Source of the DNA: Glacieibacterium arshaanense
Lineage (GTDB): Bacteria > Pseudomonadota > Alphaproteobacteria > Sphingomonadales > Sphingomonadaceae
DNA: 64,000 nt
Assembly (NCBI RefSeq): GCF_004681125.1
Contig: NZ_SIHO01000002.1
Span: 186,001 to 250,000, forward strand
Direction of reading: 5' to 3'
This document shows, piece after piece, positions 56,128-64,000 of this stretch. The position numbers were made by a program, and so were the translations under genes. The first letter of the stretch is position 1, and the number at the start of each line of letters is the position of its first letter. A model generated the notes under the pieces. It was not told the DNA's origin. It searched no databases and saw nothing but the letters and a program-made list of their open reading frames with translations.

Positions 56128-59016
56128 ATGCGCCAGATGTTGCGTGAGGTGTGTCGGGCAGGTTTTGCGGCAATGGCGCTGGTGCTGGCGCCTGTGCTGC
56201 CCGTGCAGGCCGCGCCGGCGAGCGCCGCCAAGACCACCGCCGCCGCGCCGCAGACGGCGTTCGCGCCTGCGCCACTGTCCGAACTCGCCGCCTCGGTAGC
56301 GCTCAAGCATGAAAGCTTCACGCTGCCCAACGGGCTGCGCGTCGTGGTCCATACCGACCGCAAGGCGCCGGTGGTGGCGGTCAGCGTCTGGTATCATATC
56401 GGTTCGAAGGACGAGCCGCTCGGCAAGACCGGCTTCGCGCATCTGTTCGAGCATCTTATGTATTACGGCTCCGAAAACCATGACGCGCTGTTCTTCGAGC
56501 CGTTGGAAAGCATCGGTGCCACCGACGCCAATGGCTCGACGTGGTTCGACCGCACCAACTATTACGAAACCGTGCCGACCTCTGCGCTCGACCTCGCGCT
56601 GTTCCTCGAATCGGACCGCATGGGGCATTTGCTCGGCGCGGTGACGCAGGCCAAGCTCGATGCGCAGCGCTCGGTTGTGCAGAACGAAAAGCGCCAGGGC
56701 GACAATGCCCCCTACGGTCTTTCGGAATATGCGATACTGGAGGGGCTGTTCCCCGCCGGCCACCCATACCGCCACGAAGCCATCGGCAGCATGGCCGACC
56801 TGAATGCCGCGAGCGTCGCCGACGTCCACGCCTGGTTCAAGGCGAACTACGGCCCGAACAACGCCGTGCTGGTGCTGTCGGGCGACATCGACGCCGCCAC
56901 CGCCAAGCCGCTGGTGATGAAGTATTTCGGCGACATTCCGCCCGGCCCGACGCCGGCGCGTTACGAAGCGCCGGTTCCGCGCACCACCGGTATCAAGCGC
57001 GAGACGATGTACGACGCCGTCGGCAACGCGCGCATCACCCGCGCGTTTGCCGTGCCCGGCCGCGCCGATGCGGTGACGCCGCTGCTCGATGTCGCCGCGA
57101 CCATCATTGCCGGCGGCAGTTCGTCGCGCGCGTACAATGAACTGGTGCGCCGCGATCAGCTCGCGGTCGGCGTCAGCGGCGGCGTGCAGGCGTATGAGAA
57201 AGTGTCAATTCTGGAGTTCGAGATCGACGTCAAACCCGGCGCCGATCCGGCCAAGGTCGCGGCGCGCTTCGACGCGGTGCTGAACGATTTCCTCAAGACC
57301 GGTCCGACCGCCGACGAGGTCCAGCGCGTCGCGACGCGCGCGGTGGCCGGCACGGTGCGCAGCTTGGAGGCCGCCAGTGGCCAGGCGTCGACGCTGGCCG
57401 AAGGCGAACTGTATACCGGCGACCCCGATTTCTACCGCACCGAGCTGGCGCGTTACGCCAATGCCACCCCCGAAGCCGTCGCAGCAGCAGCCCGCAAATG
57501 GCTCAGCGGCGGCAGCTTCGAACTCACCGTTCTGCCGGGCAAGCGCACCGACCGCGACCTCGCAGTCGACAAGGTCGCGCCGAAGCTGGCGTCAGCGGCC
57601 ATTCCCGCGCAGCCGCCGACGGGCGCGCTGTCGCCGCCGATCGACCGTTCGGCACTGCCCAAGGTCGGCGCGACACCGGCGCTGGCCTTCCCCGCCGTCG
57701 AGCGCGCGACGCTGAGCAACGGCATCAAGGTGACGCTGGCGCGGCGCCCCGAACTGCCGGTGGTCAAGGTCATGCTGGCGTTCGACGCCGGTATTTCGGC
57801 CGATGACCGCGCCAAGCCCGGCACGCAGAGCCTGATGCTCGGGCTGCTGGACGAAGGCACGACGCGCCGCACCGGCCCCGCCATCGGCGAGGAAGAGGAG
57901 CGGCTCGGCGCCAACATCTCGGCGACCGCGGGCATCGACCGCACGCGCCTCGTGCTCGATACGCTGACCCCGAACCTCGCGGCGTCGCTCGATCTGTTCG
58001 CCGACATTGCACGCAATCCGAAGTTCGACGACGCCGAGCTGCTGCGCGTGCGTGGTCAGGCGCTAGCGGGCATCAAGGCCGAAATGACCAGCCCGCAGGC
58101 CCTCGCGTTGCGTGAACTGCCGCCGATCATCTATGGGCCCGACCACCCCTACGGTGTGCCGTTCACAGGCACCGGCACGACGGCGGGCGTGACCGCGGTG
58201 ACTCGCGGCGACCTCCAGGCGTTCCACGCGCGCTGGATCCGGCCCGATAATGCGGCGCTGTTCGTGGTGGGCGATACGACGCTGGCGCAGATCGTGCCGT
58301 TGCTCGAAACCGCGTTCGGCGACTGGAAGCTCGATGCGGCGGCGGCGCGCGGCACCAAGAGCTTCACCAGCGTCAAGGCGCCAACGGCTGCACGCATCGT
58401 GCTGATCGACCGGCCCGGGTCACCGCAGTCGCTGATTCTCGGCGGCAAGGTACTTGGCCTGAAGGGCCGCGATGATAACGGCACCGCCGCCTTCCCGCTG
58501 GTCGCGGCGAACGACCTGCTCGGGGGGCTGTCTACATCGCGGCTCAACCTCAACATCCGCGAAGCCAAGGGCTGGGCGTACGGTGTCCAGAGCCTCGCCT
58601 CGCTGGTCCAGCAGCAACTGCCGTTCCTGCTGTTCGCGCCCGTGCAGACCGACCGTACCGGCGATGCGCTGGCGGCGATTGCCGCCGACATGAAGGCATT
58701 CGGCACGACGCGGCCGATTGACGCGGCAGAGCGCGACAAGGTCGTCGAAAACGGCGTCCGCTCGCTGCCCGGCGAGTTCGAAAACGCCGGCGCGGTGCTG
58801 ACCTCGATCGAGCGCAACGCGGTGTTCGGCCGCCCCGACGACTATCAGGCGACGCTCGCGGCGCGCTACCAGGCGCTGACCACTGCCGACCTCAACCGCG
58901 CGGCATTGCAGCTGACCGACGGCGCGATGGTATGGATCGTGGTGGGTGACCGCAAGCTCGTCGAACCGCAGCTGGCGAAGCTCAAGCTGCCGGTCGAGGT
59001 GCGCAAAGCGCCCTAG
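56128..59016 (+). CDS. M16 family zinc peptidase, two-repeat form, exported
   Basis: 962 residues with a signal peptide (cleaved near VQA). Repeat 1 has the HxxEH motif in TGFAHLFEHLMYYGSENHDA (about residue 104) and the distal Glu of DLALFLESDRMGHLLGAV and RSVVQNEKRQGDNAPYGLSE. Repeat 2 (from about residue 530) lacks HxxEH and is the inactive substrate-chamber half. Length and layout match fused PqqL/PtrA-like secreted pitrilysins, which degrade short peptides in the periplasm. Confidence 0.95.
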   Translation: MRQMLREVCRAGFAAMALVLAPVLPVQAAPASAAKTTAAAPQTAFAPAPLSELAASVALKHESFTLPNGLRVVVHTDRKAPVVAVSVWYHIGSKDEPLGKTGFAHLFEHLMYYGSENHDALFFEPLESIGATDANGSTWFDRTNYYETVPTSALDLALFLESDRMGHLLGAVTQAKLDAQRSVVQNEKRQGDNAPYGLSEYAILEGLFPAGHPYRHEAIGSMADLNAASVADVHAWFKANYGPNNAVLVLSGDIDAATAKPLVMKYFGDIPPGPTPARYEAPVPRTTGIKRETMYDAVGNARITRAFAVPGRADAVTPLLDVAATIIAGGSSSRAYNELVRRDQLAVGVSGGVQAYEKVSILEFEIDVKPGADPAKVAARFDAVLNDFLKTGPTADEVQRVATRAVAGTVRSLEAASGQASTLAEGELYTGDPDFYRTELARYANATPEAVAAAARKWLSGGSFELTVLPGKRTDRDLAVDKVAPKLASAAIPAQPPTGALSPPIDRSALPKVGATPALAFPAVERATLSNGIKVTLARRPELPVVKVMLAFDAGISADDRAKPGTQSLMLGLLDEGTTRRTGPAIGEEEERLGANISATAGIDRTRLVLDTLTPNLAASLDLFADIARNPKFDDAELLRVRGQALAGIKAEMTSPQALALRELPPIIYGPDHPYGVPFTGTGTTAGVTAVTRGDLQAFHARWIRPDNAALFVVGDTTLAQIVPLLETAFGDWKLDAAAARGTKSFTSVKAPTAARIVLIDRPGSPQSLILGGKVLGLKGRDDNGTAAFPLVAANDLLGGLSTSRLNLNIREAKGWAYGVQSLASLVQQQLPFLLFAPVQTDRTGDALAAIAADMKAFGTTRPIDAAERDKVVENGVRSLPGEFENAGAVLTSIERNAVFGRPDDYQATLAARYQALTTADLNRAALQLTDGAMVWIVVGDRKLVEPQLAKLKLPVEVRKAP

Positions 59017-59077
59017 GCGCATTGACCGGCACGCCACGCGGACTATCATGGCCAGAATTGGGTAGAGGGCAAAACAG

Positions 59078-59839
59078 ATGACACGGATGGTACGACCTTG
59101 GCTGGTGGCGGCGCTGGCTGCGACGCTGCTCGCGACGCCGGTGTTGGCGTCAAAGCTGCCGCAGACAACACCCGACGGGCTGGTGCTGCAGCCCAACACC
59201 AAGCTGTCGGCGGTCTATCTGGCGCCCGGCGCCAACCTCGCCAAATATGACCGCTATGCGCTCGTCGATTGCTTCGTCGAGTTCAAGAAAGGCTATATGG
59301 ACGAGCAGAACGAGCAGGTGCCGTTCTCGGTCAGCAAGCAGTGGATGGACCAGACGACGTCCGAACTCGCGACCGCGTTCAAGCAGCAGTTCGCCAAGGT
59401 GATGAGCCAGAAGGGCGGCTTCCAGCAAAGCACGATGACCGGCCCCGACGTAATGGTGCTGCGGCCGGCGATCGTCGATCTCGACATCACCGCGCCCGAC
59501 ACGATGCAGCCGGGGGTGACGTCGTTCGTGTCGTCGCCGGGGTCGATGACGCTATATCTCGAAGTCTATGACTCGATGACCAACAAGCTGATCGCGCGCA
59601 TCTATGATGCTGCCGGCGGCGAGGAAGATGGCGGCGGCGTGTCGTGGTCGACCGGCCCGGGCAATCTGCAGGCCGCCGACTATGTCATCGATCAATGGGC
59701 GAACATGATCCGCCGCGGCCTCGAGCATGCGCGCGAAGCTGCCGGCGAAAGCCCCGATGGCCCAGCGCCCGGTGCTGCGGCGCCGACAGCGGTGCCGACA
59801 GCCGCACCCGCGACCCCGCCGAAGCCGACATCAAAATAG
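59078..59839 (+). CDS. DUF3313 domain exported protein
   Basis: 253 residues; signal peptide MTRMVRPWLVAALAATLLAT with cleavage near VLA. DUF3313 region: SKLPQTTPDGLVLQPNTKLS, VYLAPGANLAKYDRYALVDC and IRRGLEHAREAAGE near the end. A Pro/Ala-rich tail (PAPGAAAPTAVPTAAPATPP) completes it. Usually a lipoprotein family, but no lipobox Cys is present here. Function unknown. Confidence 0.85.
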   Translation: MTRMVRPWLVAALAATLLATPVLASKLPQTTPDGLVLQPNTKLSAVYLAPGANLAKYDRYALVDCFVEFKKGYMDEQNEQVPFSVSKQWMDQTTSELATAFKQQFAKVMSQKGGFQQSTMTGPDVMVLRPAIVDLDITAPDTMQPGVTSFVSSPGSMTLYLEVYDSMTNKLIARIYDAAGGEEDGGGVSWSTGPGNLQAADYVIDQWANMIRRGLEHAREAAGESPDGPAPGAAAPTAVPTAAPATPPKPTSK

Positions 59840-59895
59840 CAGCAAAGGCACTTTTTCGCGTACTCAGGCTCCGCATCTCGTGCTAGGCGCTGCCC

Positions 59896-60594
59896 ATGCG
59901 TATGCGTGAACTTGAAAAGCGGACGGGCGTCGGGCGCGAGACGATCCGTTACTATATCCGCGAAGGGCTGCTGCCCGAACCCGATCGCGCCAGCCGCAAC
60001 TCGGCGTCGTATAACGACGACCATGTCGCACGGCTGAAGGCCATCAAGCGGCTGCAGGATGAACGCTTCCTGCCGCTGGCGGTGATCAAGACGCTGCTCG
60101 ATGCCGAAGACGGCGAGCGCTGGCTCGCACCCGCGGCGTTCCCGCAGCTCGATTCAATGTTGCGTGCGCGGCTCGATGCTGACGCCGCACGGATCCCGGT
60201 GGACACCGTAGTTGCCGGACTCGGTCATTCGCGTGAGGAAATCGCCGAACTTGTTGAATCGGGTTTCATCGATGTCGATGCCCAGGATACGGTGACGGCG
60301 CGCGATGCCGCCATTCTGCGCGTCCTCGACGAATTGCGGGAAACGGGCTTTACCGATAGCCACAACTTCCGCGACGGCATGATGCCGATCTACAACGATT
60401 TCGTCGAGTGGGTGACGGCGCAGGAAATGCGCTTCTTCTTCGAACACACCGCCGGTCGCGTCGATGAAGCCGAAGCGCTCGACATGGCCGAGCGCGGCAT
60501 CGCCTCGATCAACGAGTTGCTCAGCCTGATGCGCACGCGCGCCATCCTGCGCAAACTCGAAGTCCGGCGCCGCGTCGCCAACGACAACGCCTGA
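59896..60594 (+). CDS. MerR-family transcriptional regulator
   Basis: 232 residues. The N-terminal MerR winged helix-turn-helix is clear (MRMRELEKRTGVGRETIRYY, IREGLLPEPDRASRNSASYN, HVARLKAIKRLQDERFLPLA). A helical effector part follows with no Cys-rich metal site, so a non-metal ligand is likely. The next feature on the opposite strand, the nfrA-like pseudogene, ends 0 nt from its stop. Target genes unknown. Confidence 0.9.
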   Translation: MRMRELEKRTGVGRETIRYYIREGLLPEPDRASRNSASYNDDHVARLKAIKRLQDERFLPLAVIKTLLDAEDGERWLAPAAFPQLDSMLRARLDADAARIPVDTVVAGLGHSREEIAELVESGFIDVDAQDTVTARDAAILRVLDELRETGFTDSHNFRDGMMPIYNDFVEWVTAQEMRFFFEHTAGRVDEAEALDMAERGIASINELLSLMRTRAILRKLEVRRRVANDNA

Positions 60595-61814
60595 TCAGAA
60601 ATAGCCCGCCAGCGTGACGGCGACACCGCTGCCGGGGCTGGCGTTGCCGGCGACGCGCCAGCGGTAATCGACAATCAGATCGACCGGCAGCGTCCCGGCG
60701 TGCAGCCGCAGGCTCGGTCCGATGTCGAGCCGGTCGACGGTATTGCCGTCAACCTGCACGGCGCCCCAGACGCCGGCGCCGGCCTGCACACGGACGCCGT
60801 GCGCCGGCAGCCGCCAGCCGGCGAAGGCCTGGCCGGCGGCATAGGGGTTGGCGTTGACGGCGCCGGCTTCGGCGTAGCCGTTCCAGTCGAGCCCGCGCGT
60901 GCGCCCCGACGCGCCGCCGCTCAGCCGCGCCGTCCAGCCCGACGGCGCAGATGTGCCGCTCGACATCAGCCATTCGCCCGCCAGCGCCAGCCCCGGCATG
61001 AACTGCCAGCGCAGCCCCAGTGCGCCTTGCGCGCTATTGTCATCGATGCCGATGCCGTCATGTGCGACCGCGCCGCGCCGCGCAGCGTCAGCGCCAGCGG
61101 CCGCGCCGCCAGCGGTGACGGCGTGAACGCGAGAGTCGCCCCCGATTGCCCGCCGCCGAGCAGCGCCGCGCTGGCAAACCCCGGTGGCCCGGCACCGCGC
61201 GCGAAGATGTACGCCGACCCCGACCAGCGCCGGCCCAGCCGGGCCGCCTCGCGGCTCCAGGCGGCCGCGCGCGAGTCATCGGGGGCCAGCGCGGCGGCGG
61301 TATCAAAGCCCTGCGCCGCTGCGCGCCGGTCGCCGGTCGCCAGGCTGTCGTAGGCCTGTTGCGCGACATCGCCCGGCCCCGGTGGCCGTCGCGGCGGGTG
61401 ATAGGATGCCAGCATGAAGCCGGTCTCGTTGAGGCCAACGACCTGCGACACCATGCGGTTGATGTTGCCGAAACCCTGGGCTTGCGGCGGCGCGGCGGCG
61501 GTCTGCGCGTCCGTAACGGCATCGACCACCGACGCGAAATCAACCGCGCGTTCGGCCGGCACGGCGGGTTCGGCTGGCGACATATGCGGTGCTACTGCGA
61601 CCGGCACCACAGCGGGCAATGCCGGCGGCGGCGGGCGAAACAGCCGGACCGTATGCGTCTGCAGCGCCGCGATCGCGGCGTGGAAATCGTCGACCAGCAC
61701 CGTGGCACGCGCGCCGACCCACAGCGTATCGAGCAGCGCCAGCACCAGCACTGCACGCAGCGGCTTGATCGACGCGAGCGGCGCGAACGACACCGTGCGC
61801 GCCGGGCCGTTCAT
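60595..61814 (-). pseudogene. NfrA-like (phage N4 adsorption protein A C-terminal) gene, frameshifted
   Basis: The start at 61814 (MNGPARTVSFAPLASIKPLR) overlaps the nfrB-like stop by 4 nt. Frame 1 runs through a membrane anchor, Pro/Ala-rich linker and a repeat region to about 61075, then degenerates. The expected continuation (HDGIGIDDNSAQGALGLRWQ then FMPGLALAGEWLMSS) is in the neighbouring frame and goes on to a beta-rich end with a terminal Phe at 60598. The shift lies in a GGCGCGGCGCGG run near 61070-61085, so a sequencing error or a real one-base indel are both possible. Confidence 0.72.
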
Positions 61815-63226
61815 TCGGCGGCTTGCGGGAAGCGGTGCGCGGTCTTGTCCCAGTAATTGGCCTTGCGCCCCTGCGCGATGCGCAGATAGCGCCGGCAAGC
61901 GCGCAGTGCGGCGGCGACGTTGATGACATTGCCGATCAGCGCCCGCGAGATCGCCCGAAGCCCTTCGCGCGCACCATGCGCGTTGCCTGTGTAAAGCGCC
62001 CGCATCAGCAGTCGCCAGCCGAGCACGAAGACGTTGAATGCCAGCAGTAGTTCGAGCAGCGACCCCGGCGCCACCAGCGGTGCCTGCCGCGTAAGTTGCG
62101 GCCAGATGTAGCGCACCGCCGTATCCGCCGACACCAGCAGCACCGCGGCATAACCCGCCAGCGTCAGCAACGCAGCGACGATCGCCTTGCGGTCGCGCAC
62201 CAGCATGAAGCGGTCGGTCAGCCCGCCGTGCCAGCCGATGCGGTCCCAGCCCGACAGTGCAATGCCAAGCAGCCAGCGGGCTTTCTGGCGCAGCGCGGTG
62301 TCGAGCGTCGCCGGGAAATGCTCGCGCGTCGCAACGATCTCGCCGGTGGCGCGGCAGCGAATGCGCACCATCGCGCCGCGGCCGCCGAGCCGTTTGATCT
62401 TGATGCCGAGCTCATAGTCCTCGGTCAGGCAGGTCGCGTCGAACGGCTCGGCGCTGCCGTCGGGCGCCAGCGCGGCGATGCGCGCCAGCATGTCGCGGTC
62501 GATGGCGCACGCCACCCCGGCGCTCGGTACCGCCGCCCCCAGCGTTTCGCGCACGACGATATCCTTGGTGTGGAGTTCGGCGAATTCGTCGAGGTAATGG
62601 CCCGCCACCCAGCGCGAGTCGCGGTCGACCAGCGGCACCACCGGCAGCTGCACCATCGCCAGCCGCGACCCCAGCAGATGGTCATAGACCGACAGTTCGA
62701 GCGCGTGGACGACGTCTTCGGCGTCGTGCAGCACGATACCCTTGTAGCGCCGGCCGGCGGCGATTTCGTCCGCCAGCAACGCGCACCAGAGATGGTTGAG
62801 GCAGTCGGCCTTGGTCGTCGGGCCCGGCAGCCGGCACACCACGGGCGCGATGCGGTCGTCGCCGACGCCGGCGACCGCGTCAAGGGTCGCCGCGTCATTG
62901 GGATAGACGCCGACGAACACCCGGTAGTGCGGATAGTCGAGCCGTGCGGTCAGGTCGGCGAGCATCGTGCCGATGACCGCGGCTTCGTCTCAGGCCGGCA
63001 CGAAGATCGCCATCCAGCCGGGGTCGGCGCGCACCAGATCCTCGGCGCAGGCGCGGTCATAGCGGCGGTAGATGAAGTGGCGGCGCCAGCTCCAGCGCCC
63101 GAAGAACAGCGTGTCGATAACGAGGTCGTCGAGGCTCGACACTGCGATGCCGAACGCCGCAATCGCCAGCCACTCACGCGTGAACAAGTGCAGGACGGTG
63201 GCAGCGACAAGGCCGGACTGGATCAT
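61811..63226 (-). pseudogene. NfrB-like membrane glycosyltransferase gene with in-frame TGA
   Basis: Two pieces of one protein: residues 1-78 from ATG 63226 (MIQSGLVAATVLHLFTREWL, ending MAIFVPA) and the rest from 62989 on (DEAAVIGTMLADLTARLDYP onward). They are split only by TGA at 62992-62990, which sits where PAxDEAAVI would take Trp. The GT2-type core is intact: VLHDAEDVVHALELSVYD (DxD-like), CLTEDYELGIKIKRLGGRGA and LRQKARWLLGIALSGWDRIG (QxxRW), followed by three transmembrane helices. Length (about 471 residues) is complete. NfrB is a c-di-GMP-linked envelope glycosyltransferase and phage N4 receptor part in E. coli. Confidence 0.75.
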
Positions 63227-63270
63227 CTACGGCCTCGTCATGACCGGGGGCGCGTCCGCGGAAAAGGACT

Positions 63271-63343
63271 GGGTGCCTCGATACGACGTTGATTCAGCAG
63301 ACGGGGAGGGCCGTATGCGTGAGACGTCGTAGCCGAGGCACCC
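63271..63343. repeat. 19/20-bp near-perfect inverted repeat between luxI and nfrB
   Basis: GGGTGCCTCGATACGACGT (63271-63289) and ACGTCGTAGCCGAGGCACCC (63324-63343) match except for a single A against GC at the middle; the loop is 34 nt. It is 38 nt downstream of the luxI stop (minus strand), with no T tract. It could be a transcript-end hairpin, a site for a recombinase, or an attenuator for the nfr pair. Confidence 0.75.
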
Positions 63344-63380
63344 TCGGAGCTGGTGACAGCGGTGCAGGGTCAAAACACCG

Positions 63381-64000
63381 TTATGCCGCCAGCCTCGATT
63401 CGTTGAGGTCGAGCCGGAGCACCGGCTGACTGAAACTCCATTGGCTGCGCAGCTTGGCCAGCGTCGCAGGGGTGATCGTGACGAGCAGCGCGCCGACCAT
63501 GTCGCCGCCCACATCGGCAGGCATCCCCAGCGGCTCGCAATCCCAGCCGGTGGCGAGTACGCCAGCCAGCAGCGCCATGTGCGTCATCATCGTGTAGCGG
63601 CTGATGCCGGCGACCAGCGCGAACTCGACCAGCGACAAGGCCAGCTGCTGGCGGACCAGCGATGCGGTCTCGCGCGGCAGGCCGGGCGCGGTGCACAGTC
63701 GGGTGATTTCCCAGACATCGAGCCCGGTCGGCACCGGACCTTCACACAGGAAGGCGAACTTGTCGCCGAGCAAGTGCGGGCCGGTCGTCGGCACGATCCG
63801 CACCGAGCCGAGATGGTCGCCGGAAGTCGGATCCTGGACGACGAGGTAAATCGCCTCCTCGGTGTCATACTCGTCCATTTCGTAGCGGCCATCGACCACG
63901 GACAGGTCCCAGTGCAGCGTATCGATGAACACGCGCTTGCGGTCTGCATGCATGCCGGCGAGGCAGGCAGCGTGGCTGCGGCGGTTGCTGTGGGTGACGA
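63381..64000 (-). CDS. Acyl-homoserine-lactone synthase (LuxI family), 5'-truncated
   Basis: The visible 206 codons run off the right edge; the ATG at 63953 is not the true start, because the frame stays open upstream and reads THSNRRSHAACLAGMHADRK, the expected LuxI N terminus. Key residues: RVFIDTLHWDLSVVDGRYEM (Arg, Trp, Asp), DEYDTEEAIYLVVQD, GSVRIVPTTGPHLLGD and WEITRLC. Makes the AHL signal from SAM and an acyl-ACP. No LuxR gene is in the window. Confidence 0.93.
   Translation of the reverse strand, partial: VTHSNRRSHAACLAGMHADRKRVFIDTLHWDLSVVDGRYEMDEYDTEEAIYLVVQDPTSGDHLGSVRIVPTTGPHLLGDKFAFLCEGPVPTGLDVWEITRLCTAPGLPRETASLVRQQLALSLVEFALVAGISRYTMMTHMALLAGVLATGWDCEPLGMPADVGGDMVGALLVTITPATLAKLRSQWSFSQPVLRLDLNESRLAA

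Overview
The window is chromosomal DNA from a GC-rich alphaproteobacterium, most likely a member of the Sphingomonadales. The pointers are a PEP-CTERM protein with the sphingomonad-style tail VPEPAVWAQMLAGFG, a large TonB-dependent receptor, GapR (DUF2312), DUF1465, DUF2093 next to xseA, a PQQ-type sugar dehydrogenase, and many exported peptidases. The order-level placement is inference; no rRNA or marker-gene search was possible.

Layout. 1-6 kb: acyl-CoA dehydrogenases (a tandem minus-strand pair, cut by the window edge, facing a third one), an alpha/beta hydrolase, and a TauD-type dioxygenase divergent from an AraC regulator. 6-9.5 kb: small proteins, an Hsp20 gene with a candidate RpoH promoter and ROSE-like RNA thermometer, two divergent YdcH-like genes, and gapR. 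9.5-14.3 kb: two of the three subunits of a molybdenum hydroxylase, then yebC-ruvC-ruvA, two minus-strand tRNA-like genes, and ruvB. 15-22 kb: leucine biosynthesis (leuC, a small exported protein, leuD, leuB), asd, a GFA-family protein and a hydrolase. 22-28 kb: a PEP-CTERM protein, an M2 peptidase, a peroxiredoxin, YqgE and an AsmA protein. 28-35.5 kb: rpmI-rplT, pheS-pheT, an OmpA lipoprotein, a CorC-type protein and a LigB-type dioxygenase. 35.5-44 kb: an M28 peptidase, an APH-like kinase, purD, xseA-DUF2093-M23 peptidase, and a TPR/aspartyl beta-hydroxylase. 44-50 kb: a large TonB-dependent receptor, a repeat-rich non-coding island, and a TPR/2OG-Fe(II) oxygenase. 50-64 kb: clpB, a sugar dehydrogenase, M28 and M16 peptidases, a DUF3313 protein, a MerR regulator, a damaged nfrB-nfrA-like pair, and a 5'-truncated luxI homologue at the right edge.

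Most of the content is housekeeping, with 4-nt ATGA overlaps marking many operons (ruvC-ruvA, pheS-pheT, asd-GFA-hydrolase, xseA-DUF2093-M23-AspH). The most unusual signals are: (i) a family of five intergenic palindromic elements tucked against stop codons, with within-arm compensatory changes; (ii) the Hsp20 heat-shock control region; (iii) two abnormal tRNA-like genes between ruvA and ruvB; (iv) an nfrB-like gene with TGA at a likely Trp codon, next to a frameshifted nfrA-like gene, both beside luxI; and (v) a TonB receptor flanked by two TPR-hydroxylase genes. I did not find a CRISPR array, an intact IS element, a prophage, or an obvious new defence system.
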